Origin: Acidobacteriaceae bacterium
GTDB taxonomy: Bacteria > Acidobacteriota > Terriglobia > Terriglobales > Acidobacteriaceae
Direction: 5' to 3'
Assembly (NCBI GenBank): GCA_028283655.1
Contig: JAPWKE010000001.1
Span: 151,082-215,081 of the forward strand
DNA: 64,000 nt
Shown piece by piece: positions 18,027 through 29,726 of this stretch. Position 1 is the first letter of the stretch, and the number at the start of each line of letters is the position of its first letter. A program made the position numbers and the translations under genes. The notes beneath the pieces were generated by a model, which saw only the letters and a list, made by a program, of their open reading frames with translations, was not told where the DNA came from and did no database searches.

Positions 18027-18051
18027 CCACAATATCTAGTTGCTTTATACT
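18027..18051 (+). promoter_or_regulatory. NrdR-box-like site with overlapping -10 element
   Basis: The 16-mer at 18027-18042 (CCACAATATCTAGTTG) matches the NrdR consensus ACACAATATATTGTGT at 12 of 16 positions and is directly followed by TATACT (18046-18051), a good -10 element. A bound repressor here would block the promoter of the ribonucleotide reductase gene. NrdR boxes usually occur in pairs and I see only one. Confidence 0.4.
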
Positions 18052-18294
18052 TGACTCGTACCAGATGCGGCGTTAGTTTCAGTTTTACCGCAGCTCTCTG
18101 GTGCAGCGCCTGTTGTCCGGGCCACATCGCTGAAGTCCTTGGCCGAGATCCCCATTTCCGGGTCTGAAAGCGGCCCCAGCGTGTTCCCGAAATCCGCCGC
18201 GCCAGTCGGCCTATAAAGCTTTCGTTTTCTTACGCGCATCCTCCGAGCAGCCGCCCGGACCAGACTTTCAGCTCCAAGAAGAGGTCCCCCGCCC

Positions 18295-21561
<3,267 letters not shown>

Positions 21562-21595
21562 GGCTTAGTTACAACAACCTTAGCTCGTAAATTGA

Positions 21596-21623
21596 AGGCC
21601 TCTTCCTCCGTGAAGAGGCCTTT
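21596..21623 (+). terminator. Terminator of nrdJ
   Basis: AGGCCTCTTC pairs with GAAGAGGCCT around a CTCCGT loop, followed by T residues, 34 bp after the nrdJ stop. Confidence 0.85.
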
Positions 21624-21729
21624 CATCTTGGCGAACTAGACGGTGTCTTGATGACGCTTCTGCTCTCCGCTGATGTTGCAGTTCAAGCAGAAATCGAAGG
21701 AGCAGGAAGCCAAAGGGTCAAAATCGAAG

Positions 21730-21993
21730 AAGGCAAGAATAGAAGGGACACGGTTTCAGCCGTGCCATCAGAGATCACTCTCGAACGCGCCCTAATGCTC
21801 ATCAAGGGCGGCTTTTCTCATCGACTCGGCTATCTCGCCTGGCAGCGCTCCTTTACCGATCGCCGCATGCGCAACGAGCAAGACTTCCTCACCCATCGCG
21901 AATACATCCATAGCTACCCGGTCCGGGCCGTCTCTGCCAGTGCCTCGAAGAGTATCCCTACTCCTCCGCTTAGGCCTCCATCTCAGCGTTTGA
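21730..21993 (+). pseudogene. REP-associated (IS200-like, Y1) transposase remnant
   Basis: The translated sequence SEITLERALMLIKGGFSHRL, then AWQRSFTDRRMRNEQDFLTH and REYIHSYPVRA, is the C-terminal part of RAYT transposases. The frame then breaks: a one-base deletion near 21930 shifts to GRLCQCLEEYPYSSA, and a second shift near 21971 is needed to read the typical ending GLHLSV and stop at 21991-21993. The HUH catalytic N-terminus is not recognisable upstream. It is therefore a dead fragment, not the 154-residue protein an open frame from 21648 would suggest. Several short imperfect hairpins (about 22020-22110) follow it. This fragment and the operator below are all I see in the 21562-22176 gap besides the nrdJ terminator. 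Confidence 0.8.
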
Positions 21994-22123
21994 GGTCAGT
22001 TTTCAGCCCGAGCAGGCGAGACAAGGGCTTTCAGTTGCCCCTAAAAGCCGCACCACGAGAGGTGCCTCCCTCCCAAACAGGCAGGGGCATCAGCAACCGG
22101 CGCAGAAAATAAATAAAAGAATT

Positions 22124-22155
22124 GCGTACTCTTTGGTATATACCTACTAGTACGC
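22124..22155. promoter_or_regulatory. 32-bp operator-like dyad
   Basis: GCGTACT (22124-22130) and AGTACGC (22149-22155) are perfect inverted repeats placed symmetrically about the palindrome GGTATATACC (22135-22144), with 4 bp on each side. The TATATA core could act as a -10 element. The site lies 21 bp upstream of the start codon at 22177, whose gene is followed by a TetR regulator, so autoregulation is a natural reading. Confidence 0.6.
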
Positions 22156-22176
22156 ATTCAAGGAGATGCGCCTCCC

Positions 22177-23142
22177 ATGTTCGATCGCCTCCTCCCCGTA
22201 CTTCTTGTCGCTGGATTCTTTCTTCCTGCCGTAGCCCTTGCTGCTCCGGCGCAAACTCCGCCTGCTCCGCCGCTGTGGCAGTCTTCCTCTGTGCAGCACT
22301 TCTACGGCCTGCCGGACACCAAGGCCCACCAGAAGGGAACGCTTGTTCTCACGGGAGAAGCCCTCACCTTCACGTCAAAGTCGTCGAACACCACGATTCC
22401 TCGGTCGTCAATCGGGGCTGTAAGCGCGGGCAACGAACGGATCGAGCTTTGGGGGACCGGCGGTCAGGTGCTGCGGATGTTCATCCCGGAAGGCGGGGGG
22501 CTCGTGGCTGCTACGGTCATGCATCACCGGGTCGACATGCTCACGGTCGAGTTTCACGATGGCCACGACGTATGGCATTCGGCGGTCTTCTTTCTGCCGG
22601 CGCAGGAGGCGGAGCGAGCGCTGGCCGACTTTGCCGGCACTCCCTTCACGCCGCACCCGGCCCTTCCTTTCGTCTGCGAAGGACGACCGATAGAGCCGGG
22701 CAGCGTGGTCGTGGACCCCACGAACTGGGAGCATGCGGAGGTTCCCGCAGCGTATCGCGCACTGGTATACGAGCACCTGGTGGACCGTTTGCGTGTCACA
22801 AAAGGAGTGGGCCATGTGTACAGACCGGGCGAGCTTCGCTCTTCGAGCGTGTGCCCGCAGTTCACCATTCGCACTTCGATCGAGGTATTCAAGCCGGGCA
22901 ATCAGATCAAGCGGGCCGCCCTGGGGCCGGTTGGGATGTTTGTGGGCACGACTCAGATGAGTTTTACCGCGACATTTTCTGACTCGACTGGACGCCTGCA
23001 ACATATGGAGCAGATCAAGGCAAGCGTTCGCTCGCAGAGCGAAAGCACCGGCGTCGCGACCAAGGTGAGCAAGTCGATCGCCAAGCACTATGCCATGGCG
23101 ATCAGGACTGCCGAGGAGAAGAATGCCGCGATTGCTCACTAG
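22177..23142 (+). CDS. Exported protein of unknown function, upstream of a TetR regulator
   Basis: A 321-residue protein with a signal peptide (residues 1-22, FLPAVALAAPA). AAGGAG lies 11 nt before the ATG. The mature protein has no membrane segment and no family I recognise. A beta-rich first half contains GTLVLTGEALTFTSK followed by IPRSSIGAVSAGNERIELWG, which resembles a PH-like or bacterial PH domain strand pattern; the second half holds GMFVGTTQMSFTATFSDSTG and a helical C-terminus. It is probably periplasmic. The gene is 19 bp from the TetR gene and is preceded by a strong dyad, suggesting that this protein is the main target of that regulator. Confidence 0.7.
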   Translation: MFDRLLPVLLVAGFFLPAVALAAPAQTPPAPPLWQSSSVQHFYGLPDTKAHQKGTLVLTGEALTFTSKSSNTTIPRSSIGAVSAGNERIELWGTGGQVLRMFIPEGGGLVAATVMHHRVDMLTVEFHDGHDVWHSAVFFLPAQEAERALADFAGTPFTPHPALPFVCEGRPIEPGSVVVDPTNWEHAEVPAAYRALVYEHLVDRLRVTKGVGHVYRPGELRSSSVCPQFTIRTSIEVFKPGNQIKRAALGPVGMFVGTTQMSFTATFSDSTGRLQHMEQIKASVRSQSESTGVATKVSKSIAKHYAMAIRTAEEKNAAIAH

Positions 23143-23161
23143 ACAGACAGAAGGCGTTGCG

Positions 23162-23875
23162 ATGAATTTGAGCGGGCCTCTTTTTTCGCCCTGGTGGGAG
23201 TGGTTTCAATCCAGCACGGTCACATCAGCTACGATGGGAGCGGTGAAACAGACCGCTCCCAAGCTGACGAAGCATGAGTTGAAGACGCGTGAAACTCGCG
23301 AGCTTCTACTTCAGGCTGCGAAGACAATCTTTATCCGCGACGGCTACGAAAACGCTGAGCTCGGTGAGATTGCCACTCTTGCTGGCCGCACGAAAGGCGC
23401 AATCTACGCGCAGTTCAAAAGCAAGGAAGACATCTTTCTGGCGCTTGTCGAAAGCCATGCGTTAGGTCGTCGCGCCGCGATGATGGAGCGCCTTGAACGG
23501 GCGAGCACGGTTACGGAGAATCTGGCAGAGTTTCGCAACTTCTTTCTCGATTTCAGCTCGGAAGAAACCTGGGGGCTGCTGCTGCTGGAGTTTCGTCTCT
23601 ATGCGCTCAGGCACCCTGAGGCAAAGGAGCGGATGAGTCGCGTCTACGAGACGATCATGCCTCCGAACGAAGAGCAGGCTTATGCTGCGCTGCTGGGGCC
23701 TGCCAGCAAAAGTAAGGACGGCGTCAGCCGAACGGCAGCGGTACACTCTGCGTTCGGAATGCGATCTGCCCTGATGCTGACAGCACGCTTTGCGCCTGAA
23801 GTCATGAGCGTCGCAGAGGTAGAAAAGATTGCTGGAAAGGTTTTTGATGCTCTCTTTGGAGAGGCAAAGCGGTGA
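23162..23875 (+). CDS. TetR/AcrR-family transcriptional regulator
   Basis: A 237-residue regulator. The helix-turn-helix is clear: LLQAAKTIFIRDGYENAELG, then EIATLAGRTKGAIYAQFKSK, followed by EDIFLALVE; the C-terminal ligand-binding domain is helical and not diagnostic. ATG 23162 has AAGG 7 nt upstream and is chosen; a later ATG at 23234 would remove a 24-residue non-conserved leader and cannot be excluded. It is probably transcribed with the exported protein at 22177 (19-bp gap) and may bind the dyad at 22124-22155. The shared hexamer AGTACG also occurs just downstream of this gene (23962-23967). Confidence 0.88.
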   Translation: MNLSGPLFSPWWEWFQSSTVTSATMGAVKQTAPKLTKHELKTRETRELLLQAAKTIFIRDGYENAELGEIATLAGRTKGAIYAQFKSKEDIFLALVESHALGRRAAMMERLERASTVTENLAEFRNFFLDFSSEETWGLLLLEFRLYALRHPEAKERMSRVYETIMPPNEEQAYAALLGPASKSKDGVSRTAAVHSAFGMRSALMLTARFAPEVMSVAEVEKIAGKVFDALFGEAKR

Positions 23876-23878
23876 CCT

Positions 23879-23967
23879 TCGCGATGTACGAAACGCACTT
23901 CATGCAAGCGTGAAAAGTGTTGTGCAAAAAGCTGAAAGCTCACCACAACTTTCAATCGCGAAGTACG
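23879..23967 (+). repeat. Two copies of TCGCGA(T/A)GTACG
   Basis: TCGCGATGTACG at 23879-23890 and TCGCGAAGTACG at 23956-23967 differ at one base and lie 77 bp apart between the tetR gene and the WxxGxW gene. The AGTACG core also occurs in the dyad arm at 22149-22155. Confidence 0.4.
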
Positions 23968-24018
23968 TTTGACCTCCTAGTTGCACGATCTCAGGACGTG
24001 CAACGAAGGAGAGATGCG

Positions 24019-24315
24019 ATGAAAAAGTACATGCTTACCACTGTTTGCGGACTCTGCCTTGCCTTCGGAGCCGCTGCTGCTGCTGAAGCTCAGGTCTACG
24101 TCCATGTTGGCCCGCCACCGCCGCGCCGCGAGTTTCGTCCAGCGCCCCGTCCCGGGTATGAGTGGCAGCCTGGTTACCATCGCTGGGACGGTCACGCGTA
24201 CGTCTGGGTACCTGGCGCTTATGCCGCTCCTCCGCGCCGCGGTGTGCATTGGGTTCCCGGCCACTGGGACCGCCGCCACGGTGGCTACTTCTGGGTGGAT
24301 GGCCACTGGCGCTAA
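24019..24315 (+). CDS. Small exported WxxGxW-repeat protein
   Basis: A 98-residue exported protein. ATG 24019 has GAAGGAGAG just upstream and starts a signal peptide MKKYMLTTVCGLCLAFG (cut near AEA/Q at about residue 21). The mature part is a Pro/Arg/Trp-rich chain of repeats: YEWQPGYHRW, YVWVPGAY, VHWVPGHWD and YFWVDGHWR, the YXWGQW or WxxGxW type found in small periplasmic proteins of many Gram-negative bacteria. Function is unknown; the repeats are basic and aromatic and may bind envelope polymers. It is monocistronic and ends before a long hairpin terminator. Confidence 0.85.
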   Translation: MKKYMLTTVCGLCLAFGAAAAAEAQVYVHVGPPPPRREFRPAPRPGYEWQPGYHRWDGHAYVWVPGAYAAPPRRGVHWVPGHWDRRHGGYFWVDGHWR

Positions 24316-24362
24316 ACCTCTGTAGCCGTCCTGCTACAGGGCGCGAAGAGTAAGAGCAAACG

Positions 24363-24395
24363 CCGCGGACCTTTCATGGGAAAGGTCCGCGGTTT
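24363..24395 (+). terminator. Terminator of the WxxGxW gene
   Basis: A perfect 12-bp stem (CCGCGGACCTTT / AAAGGTCCGCGG) around CATGGG, followed by TTT. It excludes the upstream in-frame ATG at 24376 as a start for kdsC. Confidence 0.75.
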
Positions 24396-24432
24396 GCTTT
24401 CCGCGTGCGACCGCGTTCAACTAGTAGCCACC

Positions 24433-25032
24433 ATGAGTGAATTGACTGCACAGGACCGCGCCCGCCGTATCAAAGTTCTCCTCTTCGACGTTGATGGTGT
24501 CTTGACGAACGGTGACATCACGATCATTCCGTCGCCGGATGGCGATCGCCACAAGGCTGTCGAGGTGAAGAGCTTCTCCGCACACGACGGCATGGGGATT
24601 TCGATTGCTCGGCTTGCCGGGCTGAAAATCGGTTTTGTGACCAAGCGTCAGTCGCAGGTCGTTGCGATTCGCGCGCAGGATTTGAAGATCGACCACCTGT
24701 ATCAGGGGCAGTCGAATAAGCGCGAGGCGTTCGACAAGGTGTTGCTGGATGAAGCTGTCACAGCGGACGAGGTTGCGTTTGTCGGCGACGACATTATCGA
24801 TCTGCCCGTCCTGCGTGTAGCTGGGCTGGCAATTGCCACGGCCAACGCGCGCTCGCAGGTAAAGTCGATGGCGCACTATGTCACCCCGCTGCCGGGTGGG
24901 CAGGGTGCGGGGCGCGATGCGATCGATTTCATTCTCGAAGCGAAGGGCGTGCTCGCGCAGACGATTGAGATGTACCTGGACCCGCATAATCCCGAGGCGA
25001 AGAAGGCTGATATCGGCACGGGAAATATGTAG
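24433..25032 (+). CDS. kdsC: 3-deoxy-D-manno-octulosonate 8-phosphate phosphatase
   Basis: A 199-residue HAD-superfamily phosphatase that removes phosphate from Kdo 8-phosphate, giving free Kdo for lipopolysaccharide. Motif I is LLFDVDGVLTNG, with both catalytic Asp residues; SAHDGMGISIARLAGLKIGF, TKRQS and FVGDDIIDLPVL cover the KdsC-type substrate and motif IV regions. The C0-type small enzyme lacks a large cap domain, as in KdsC. ATG 24433 is chosen because the earlier ATG lies in the terminator hairpin. The Kdo transferase gene (waaA) is about 22 kb away in this window; kdsA, kdsB and kdsD are not present. Confidence 0.88.
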   Translation: MSELTAQDRARRIKVLLFDVDGVLTNGDITIIPSPDGDRHKAVEVKSFSAHDGMGISIARLAGLKIGFVTKRQSQVVAIRAQDLKIDHLYQGQSNKREAFDKVLLDEAVTADEVAFVGDDIIDLPVLRVAGLAIATANARSQVKSMAHYVTPLPGGQGAGRDAIDFILEAKGVLAQTIEMYLDPHNPEAKKADIGTGNM

Positions 25033-25088
25033 TTTGATTGCACTGGAATTAGGGCGAAGAGGCGGCGAATAACGCGCTAGAATGAGCC

Positions 25089-28000
25089 ATGATTCACGGG
25101 CCCTCCAGTAACAGCGCGACGACATCTCTTGAGCACCCGGCGTTAGCCTGGGCGCATCCGCTGGTGCAGGAGTGGTTTCTGACGAAGTTTGGATCGCCGA
25201 CCGAACCGCAGATTGCGGGATGGCCGGCGATTCTTCGTGGTGAACCGACGCTGATTTCCGCGCCCACAGGTTCGGGCAAAACGCTGACGGCGTTTCTGGT
25301 CTGCATCGACAGGTTGTTGCGTGCGGCGTTAGAAGGCGGGCTCTCGCCGCACACGCATGTGGTGTACCTCTCGCCGCTGAAGGCGCTGTCGAACGACGTG
25401 CAGAAGAACCTCGACGGGCCGCTGGCCGAGATACGTGAACTGGCGATGCAGCGTGGCTATCTGTGCCCGGAGATTCGTACAGCGGTGCGTACAGGTGACA
25501 CGTTGCAGAAGGACCGCACGGCCATGCTGAAGCATCCGCCGCACATCCTGGTGACGACGCCGGAGAGCCTGTACATTCTGCTTACGGCGGGCAAGCCTCG
25601 CGAAAATCTGCGCCGTGTGACGACGGTGATCGTCGATGAAATTCATGCGGTCGCGGATGACAAACGAGGCGCGCATCTGGCGTTGTCGCTGGAGCGGCTG
25701 GATGCGTTGGTGTGTGGTGAAAATCGTTTGTCGCCTGGAGCGATGTTGTGTGGGATGTCGCAGCGGCCGCAGCGTATTGGTTTGAGCGCGACGCAGAATC
25801 CAATTGAATTGGTGGCGCAATTCCTGACGGGCACATGGGAGCAACGCGCAACGATCGTGCAGGTAGGGCAGCGCCGTGTGCTTGATCTGGCGATTGAGGT
25901 TCCGGGCGATGAGCTTGGTTCGATTACGTCCACCGCGATGCGCGAAGAGATGTTTTCGAAGCTGGCAGAGCTGGCGTTGGCGCACCGCTCGACGCTGGTG
26001 TTTGTGAACACACGCGCTCTGGTGGAGCGGCTAAGCTTCGAACTCGCCGAGCGGCTCGGCCCCGATGCCGTGGCTGCGCATCATGGGTCGTTGTCGCGTG
26101 CGTTGCGTTTGGACGCGGAGCAGCGATTGAAGAACGGCGAGATTCGCATCCTTATTGCGACGGCCTCGCTGGAGCTTGGCATTGATATCGGCAGCGTCGA
26201 TCTTGTTTGTCAGATTGCGTCCACGCGCGCTGTTGCTGTGGCGATGCAGAGAGTTGGTCGAGCAGGGCACTGGCGTGGAGCAATTCCGAAGGGCCGCTTC
26301 TTTGCGCTGACTCGCGATGATCTGATGGAGCAGGCGGCGTTGCTGCGTAAGATGATGCGCGGTGAGCTGGATCTGCTGGAGGTTCCGCCAGCGCCGACCG
26401 ATGTGCTGATGCAGCAGATCGTCGCGATGTGTGGCGCGGAGAGCTGGGACGAGGATCAGCTCTTCGCTGTGATTCAGCGTGCTCATCCTTATCGCGAGTT
26501 ATCGCGTGCGGCGTTCGATGAGCTGCTGGCGCTGCTGCACAACGGCATCGAGAGCTCGCGTGGACGATACGGAGCGTACTTGTTGCGCGACCGCGTGCAG
26601 GGCCAGGTTCACGCGCGACGTGGGGCGCGGATGATTGCGATCTCGAACGGCGGCGCGATTCCTGATACCTCGTTGTTCAGCGTAATGCTGCAGCCGGAGA
26701 ACGTACAGATTGCCACGCTCGATGAGCACTTCGCGGTGGACTCTTCGCCAGGGGATGTGGTGTTGCTGGGCAATGCAAGCTGGCGGATTCAACGAGTGGA
26801 CCCCGCAGGCAAAGTGCTTGTCGAAGACGCGCATGGTGCGCCGCCAAGCATACCGTTCTGGGAGGGCGAAGCCCCGCAACGTACGGGAGCGTTGAGCGAT
26901 GGTGTGAGCGAGTTGCGCGACGAGATCGACCAGCGCACGCGCAGCACGAAGCCAAGCGACGTCAGTGCGTCGAGCGAAGAGGTTGCGGCATGTATAGCGT
27001 GGCTGAAGGCGGAGTGCTTTGTGTCAGACTCTGCTGCGTTGCAGATGGTGGCGTACGTTGTCGCAGGCCGCGCGGTGCTGGGTGCCGTGCCGACGAAGAA
27101 GCGCATCATCGCGGAACGGTTCTTTGATGAAGGCGGTGGACAGCAGTTGATTCTGCACGCGCCGTTTGGTGGGCGGTTGAACAAGGCGTGGGGGCTGGCG
27201 CTGCGCAAACGCTTCTGCCGTGGTTTCAACTTCGAACTGCAGGCAGCCGCGACGGACAACGGCATCAATATCTCACTGGCCGAGCAGCATAGCTTTCCTC
27301 TTGCAGAGGTCTTCCACTTTCTAAGTGTCAACACGGCGCGCACTCTTCTGGAGCAGGCTGCGATTCCTTCGCCGCTTTTCAAGAACCGCTGGCGTTGGGC
27401 GGCGGGGCGTTCGCTACAGTTGCTGCGCATGCAGAAGGGCAAGCGTGTGGCTCCGCAGATTCAGCGCACGCGTTCGGATGATTTGCTGGCGAGTGTGTTT
27501 CCCCATGCCTCAGCGTGTCCGGAGACGATGACGGGCGATATTCAGATTCCCGATCATCCGCTGGTGAATGAGGTGATGCGCGATACGCTGAGCGAAGGCA
27601 TGGACATTGATGGTCTCGAGCAGTTGCTGCGCGACATCGCCTCGGGAGAGATTGAGTGCCTGGCGGTGGATACGCCGGTGCCTTCGCAGTTCGCACATGA
27701 GCTGATCAATGCGATGCCGTATGCGTTCCTGGATGAAGAGGATGCTGCGGCGCGGCGTACGCGCGCGGTAACGTTGCGGCGTTCGTTGCCGGACTCTGTG
27801 GCGGATGGCGCGGGCCGGTTGGACCAGGCGGCGATTGATGCGGTGCGCGCGCAGCTGTGGCCGGACGTTCGCGATGAGCATGAGTTGCATGATCTGTTGT
27901 TGCAGGTTGTGGCGTTGCCGTTGGAGTTTGTCGGAGAGGCTGCCGGGGCGAAAGCCCCCTCCTCTTCGGAGAGCCACAGGGCTCAGCAGCATTGGCCGCT

Positions 28001-29726
28001 GTTCTTCGAGCGTTTGGAGAAGAGCGGACGTGCGTTTGCCGTTGTGAGGGATGGCTCTGCTGCGTGGGTTGCGGCGGAGCGTCTTGAGGAGGCTCGCTTG
28101 CTTTGGCCGCAGGCTGCGTTGCCGGAAGTGCTGCTGGATACGGCGCGGCGCGATTCGGTAATTGGTGGCACGGAGGATCGTCCTGCGCAGACGCTGAGTG
28201 CGCGTGACGCGGCAACGCTGGCGGTCGCGCAGGGATGGCTGCAGTTGCTGGGACCGACGACGGCGCAGGAGTTAGGCGCGCGGTTGAAGCTGGCTCCGCG
28301 TTCCTTGCAGCAGGCGTTTCTTGCCATGGAGTTGCAGGGACTGGCGATGCGTGGCGTCTTCGAACGGGCTCGGCCGGGTGAGGATGAGCCGTTCCGCATG
28401 GAGTGGTGTGAGCGGCGGATTCTACAGCGCATCCATCGGTTGACGTTGCGCTCGTTGCGCGAGCAGGTAGAGCCGGTGACGGCGCAGGCCTTCATGCGTT
28501 GGCTGCTGGACTGGCAGCATGTTGCGCCGGAGCAGCAGGTGACCGGCGAGGAAGGCGTGCTCGCGGTGCTCGAGCAGCTTGAAGGTTTTGAGGCTCCCGC
28601 GGTGGAGTGGGAGCGAACGATTCTTCCGCGACGTGTGAAAGAGTATGACCCGCGTTGGCTGGATAATTTGTGCCTCGCTGGCGTGGTGGGCTGGGGGCGG
28701 TTGTCGCCGCATCCTTCGTGGAAGGAAGAGGCGGGCGCCGCTCCACGGCGTGTGATCCCAACGTCGGCGGCGCCGATCACGTTCTTTTTGCGTGAGTCTG
28801 CGGAGTGGCTGCCGGAGGCGATGGCGGCGAAGTGTGTGGAGGAGTCTGTGCTCGCGCAGTCTCTGTCGACGGAAGCGCAGAAGGTGCGAGCGTTGCTGGC
28901 GGAGCGTGGCGCGGCATTTACGGCGGATGTGCAGCGCGGGTGTGAGCTTTCGAAGCAGCAGACGATGATGGCGTTGTGGGAGTTGGCTACGGCGGGACTG
29001 GCTGCTTCCGATGGCTTTGACCAGTTGCGCGCGATGATGGACCCTCGCCGCAAGAGCGTGGCGTTGGAGCAAACAGCGGCGGTGAGTCTGCGCAAGCGTG
29101 CAGCGGCGCGGACGACGACGGGACGGTGGTCGCTGCTGTGCGCGCCTGTTGCGGAGACGGCGAAGGTTCGCTTCGAACACGCGAGCGAAGAGCAACGAGC
29201 GCAGGTGATTGCCCGTGCGAAGCAGCGTGAGTCTGCGCTGGATGCGCAGGCAAGGATTCTGCTTTGCCGCTACGGTGTGTTGTGTCGCGATCTGTTGGCG
29301 CGTGAATCGAATGCGCCGAAGTGGAGAGATCTCGTGCCAGTGTTGCGAAGGCTGGAAGCGCGTGGAGAGATTCGCGGCGGCCGATTTGTGTCCGGTGCGT
29401 TTGGCGAGCAGTATGCGTTGCCGGAGGCTGTTGAGGGCCTGCGTGCGGCGCGTCGTCAGCACGAAGCTCGCAAGACGGAAGCGGCGATTACCTTTGCCGC
29501 GGCTGACCCTTTGAACCTCGTCGACATTATCGTGCCGGGCAACCGCGAAGCCGCGATTCCCGGTCGCGAGGTGTCGATGGTGAACGGCATGGTGCTGCAG
29601 CCGGAAGCTGAGGCGGTGGTGAAGAGTTCGCGTCGGCGTTCTCTGGTGGACGTCGTGCGCGACGACATGGGACGCATCCCACAGATACGGCCACAGGTCA
29701 CGCCGCAGCCGGGGTTGTTTTCGTGA
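25089..29726 (+). CDS. lhr: Large ATP-dependent helicase Lhr
   Basis: A 1545-residue superfamily 2 DNA helicase. Walker A SAPTGSGKT ends at residue 65, the DEIH box is residues 183-186 in VIVDEIHAV, and later motifs include NTRALVERLS, LIATASLELGIDIGSVDLV and QRVGRAGH. After the Lhr winged-helix and Lhr-specific domain a long C-terminal region (about residues 870-1545) is present, so this is the full-length bacterial type rather than Lhr-core. The family unwinds DNA and RNA:DNA hybrids and acts in repair; the E. coli C-terminal domain has been reported to have uracil-DNA glycosylase activity. The start has weak ribosome-binding sequence. The stop codon overlaps the next gene (GTGA). Confidence 0.95.
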   Translation: MIHGPSSNSATTSLEHPALAWAHPLVQEWFLTKFGSPTEPQIAGWPAILRGEPTLISAPTGSGKTLTAFLVCIDRLLRAALEGGLSPHTHVVYLSPLKALSNDVQKNLDGPLAEIRELAMQRGYLCPEIRTAVRTGDTLQKDRTAMLKHPPHILVTTPESLYILLTAGKPRENLRRVTTVIVDEIHAVADDKRGAHLALSLERLDALVCGENRLSPGAMLCGMSQRPQRIGLSATQNPIELVAQFLTGTWEQRATIVQVGQRRVLDLAIEVPGDELGSITSTAMREEMFSKLAELALAHRSTLVFVNTRALVERLSFELAERLGPDAVAAHHGSLSRALRLDAEQRLKNGEIRILIATASLELGIDIGSVDLVCQIASTRAVAVAMQRVGRAGHWRGAIPKGRFFALTRDDLMEQAALLRKMMRGELDLLEVPPAPTDVLMQQIVAMCGAESWDEDQLFAVIQRAHPYRELSRAAFDELLALLHNGIESSRGRYGAYLLRDRVQGQVHARRGARMIAISNGGAIPDTSLFSVMLQPENVQIATLDEHFAVDSSPGDVVLLGNASWRIQRVDPAGKVLVEDAHGAPPSIPFWEGEAPQRTGALSDGVSELRDEIDQRTRSTKPSDVSASSEEVAACIAWLKAECFVSDSAALQMVAYVVAGRAVLGAVPTKKRIIAERFFDEGGGQQLILHAPFGGRLNKAWGLALRKRFCRGFNFELQAAATDNGINISLAEQHSFPLAEVFHFLSVNTARTLLEQAAIPSPLFKNRWRWAAGRSLQLLRMQKGKRVAPQIQRTRSDDLLASVFPHASACPETMTGDIQIPDHPLVNEVMRDTLSEGMDIDGLEQLLRDIASGEIECLAVDTPVPSQFAHELINAMPYAFLDEEDAAARRTRAVTLRRSLPDSVADGAGRLDQAAIDAVRAQLWPDVRDEHELHDLLLQVVALPLEFVGEAAGAKAPSSSESHRAQQHWPLFFERLEKSGRAFAVVRDGSAAWVAAERLEEARLLWPQAALPEVLLDTARRDSVIGGTEDRPAQTLSARDAATLAVAQGWLQLLGPTTAQELGARLKLAPRSLQQAFLAMELQGLAMRGVFERARPGEDEPFRMEWCERRILQRIHRLTLRSLREQVEPVTAQAFMRWLLDWQHVAPEQQVTGEEGVLAVLEQLEGFEAPAVEWERTILPRRVKEYDPRWLDNLCLAGVVGWGRLSPHPSWKEEAGAAPRRVIPTSAAPITFFLRESAEWLPEAMAAKCVEESVLAQSLSTEAQKVRALLAERGAAFTADVQRGCELSKQQTMMALWELATAGLAASDGFDQLRAMMDPRRKSVALEQTAAVSLRKRAAARTTTGRWSLLCAPVAETAKVRFEHASEEQRAQVIARAKQRESALDAQARILLCRYGVLCRDLLARESNAPKWRDLVPVLRRLEARGEIRGGRFVSGAFGEQYALPEAVEGLRAARRQHEARKTEAAITFAAADPLNLVDIIVPGNREAAIPGREVSMVNGMVLQPEAEAVVKSSRRRSLVDVVRDDMGRIPQIRPQVTPQPGLFS

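Noticed and set aside
17860-18290. Cobalamin riboswitch upstream of the B12-dependent reductase
   Set aside because: The segment AAAGCCAGCAAAGACGCAG vaguely recalls a B12 box, but the conserved core (GCAACTG-type and GCCACTG segments) is absent and the order is wrong.
21648-22112. Intact 154-residue gene
   Set aside because: Only residues about 41-94 match transposase sequence and the true family C-terminus continues in other frames, so it is a pseudogene.
24376-24432. Earlier kdsC start at ATG 24376
   Set aside because: It lies in the loop of the preceding terminator and adds a non-conserved leader.
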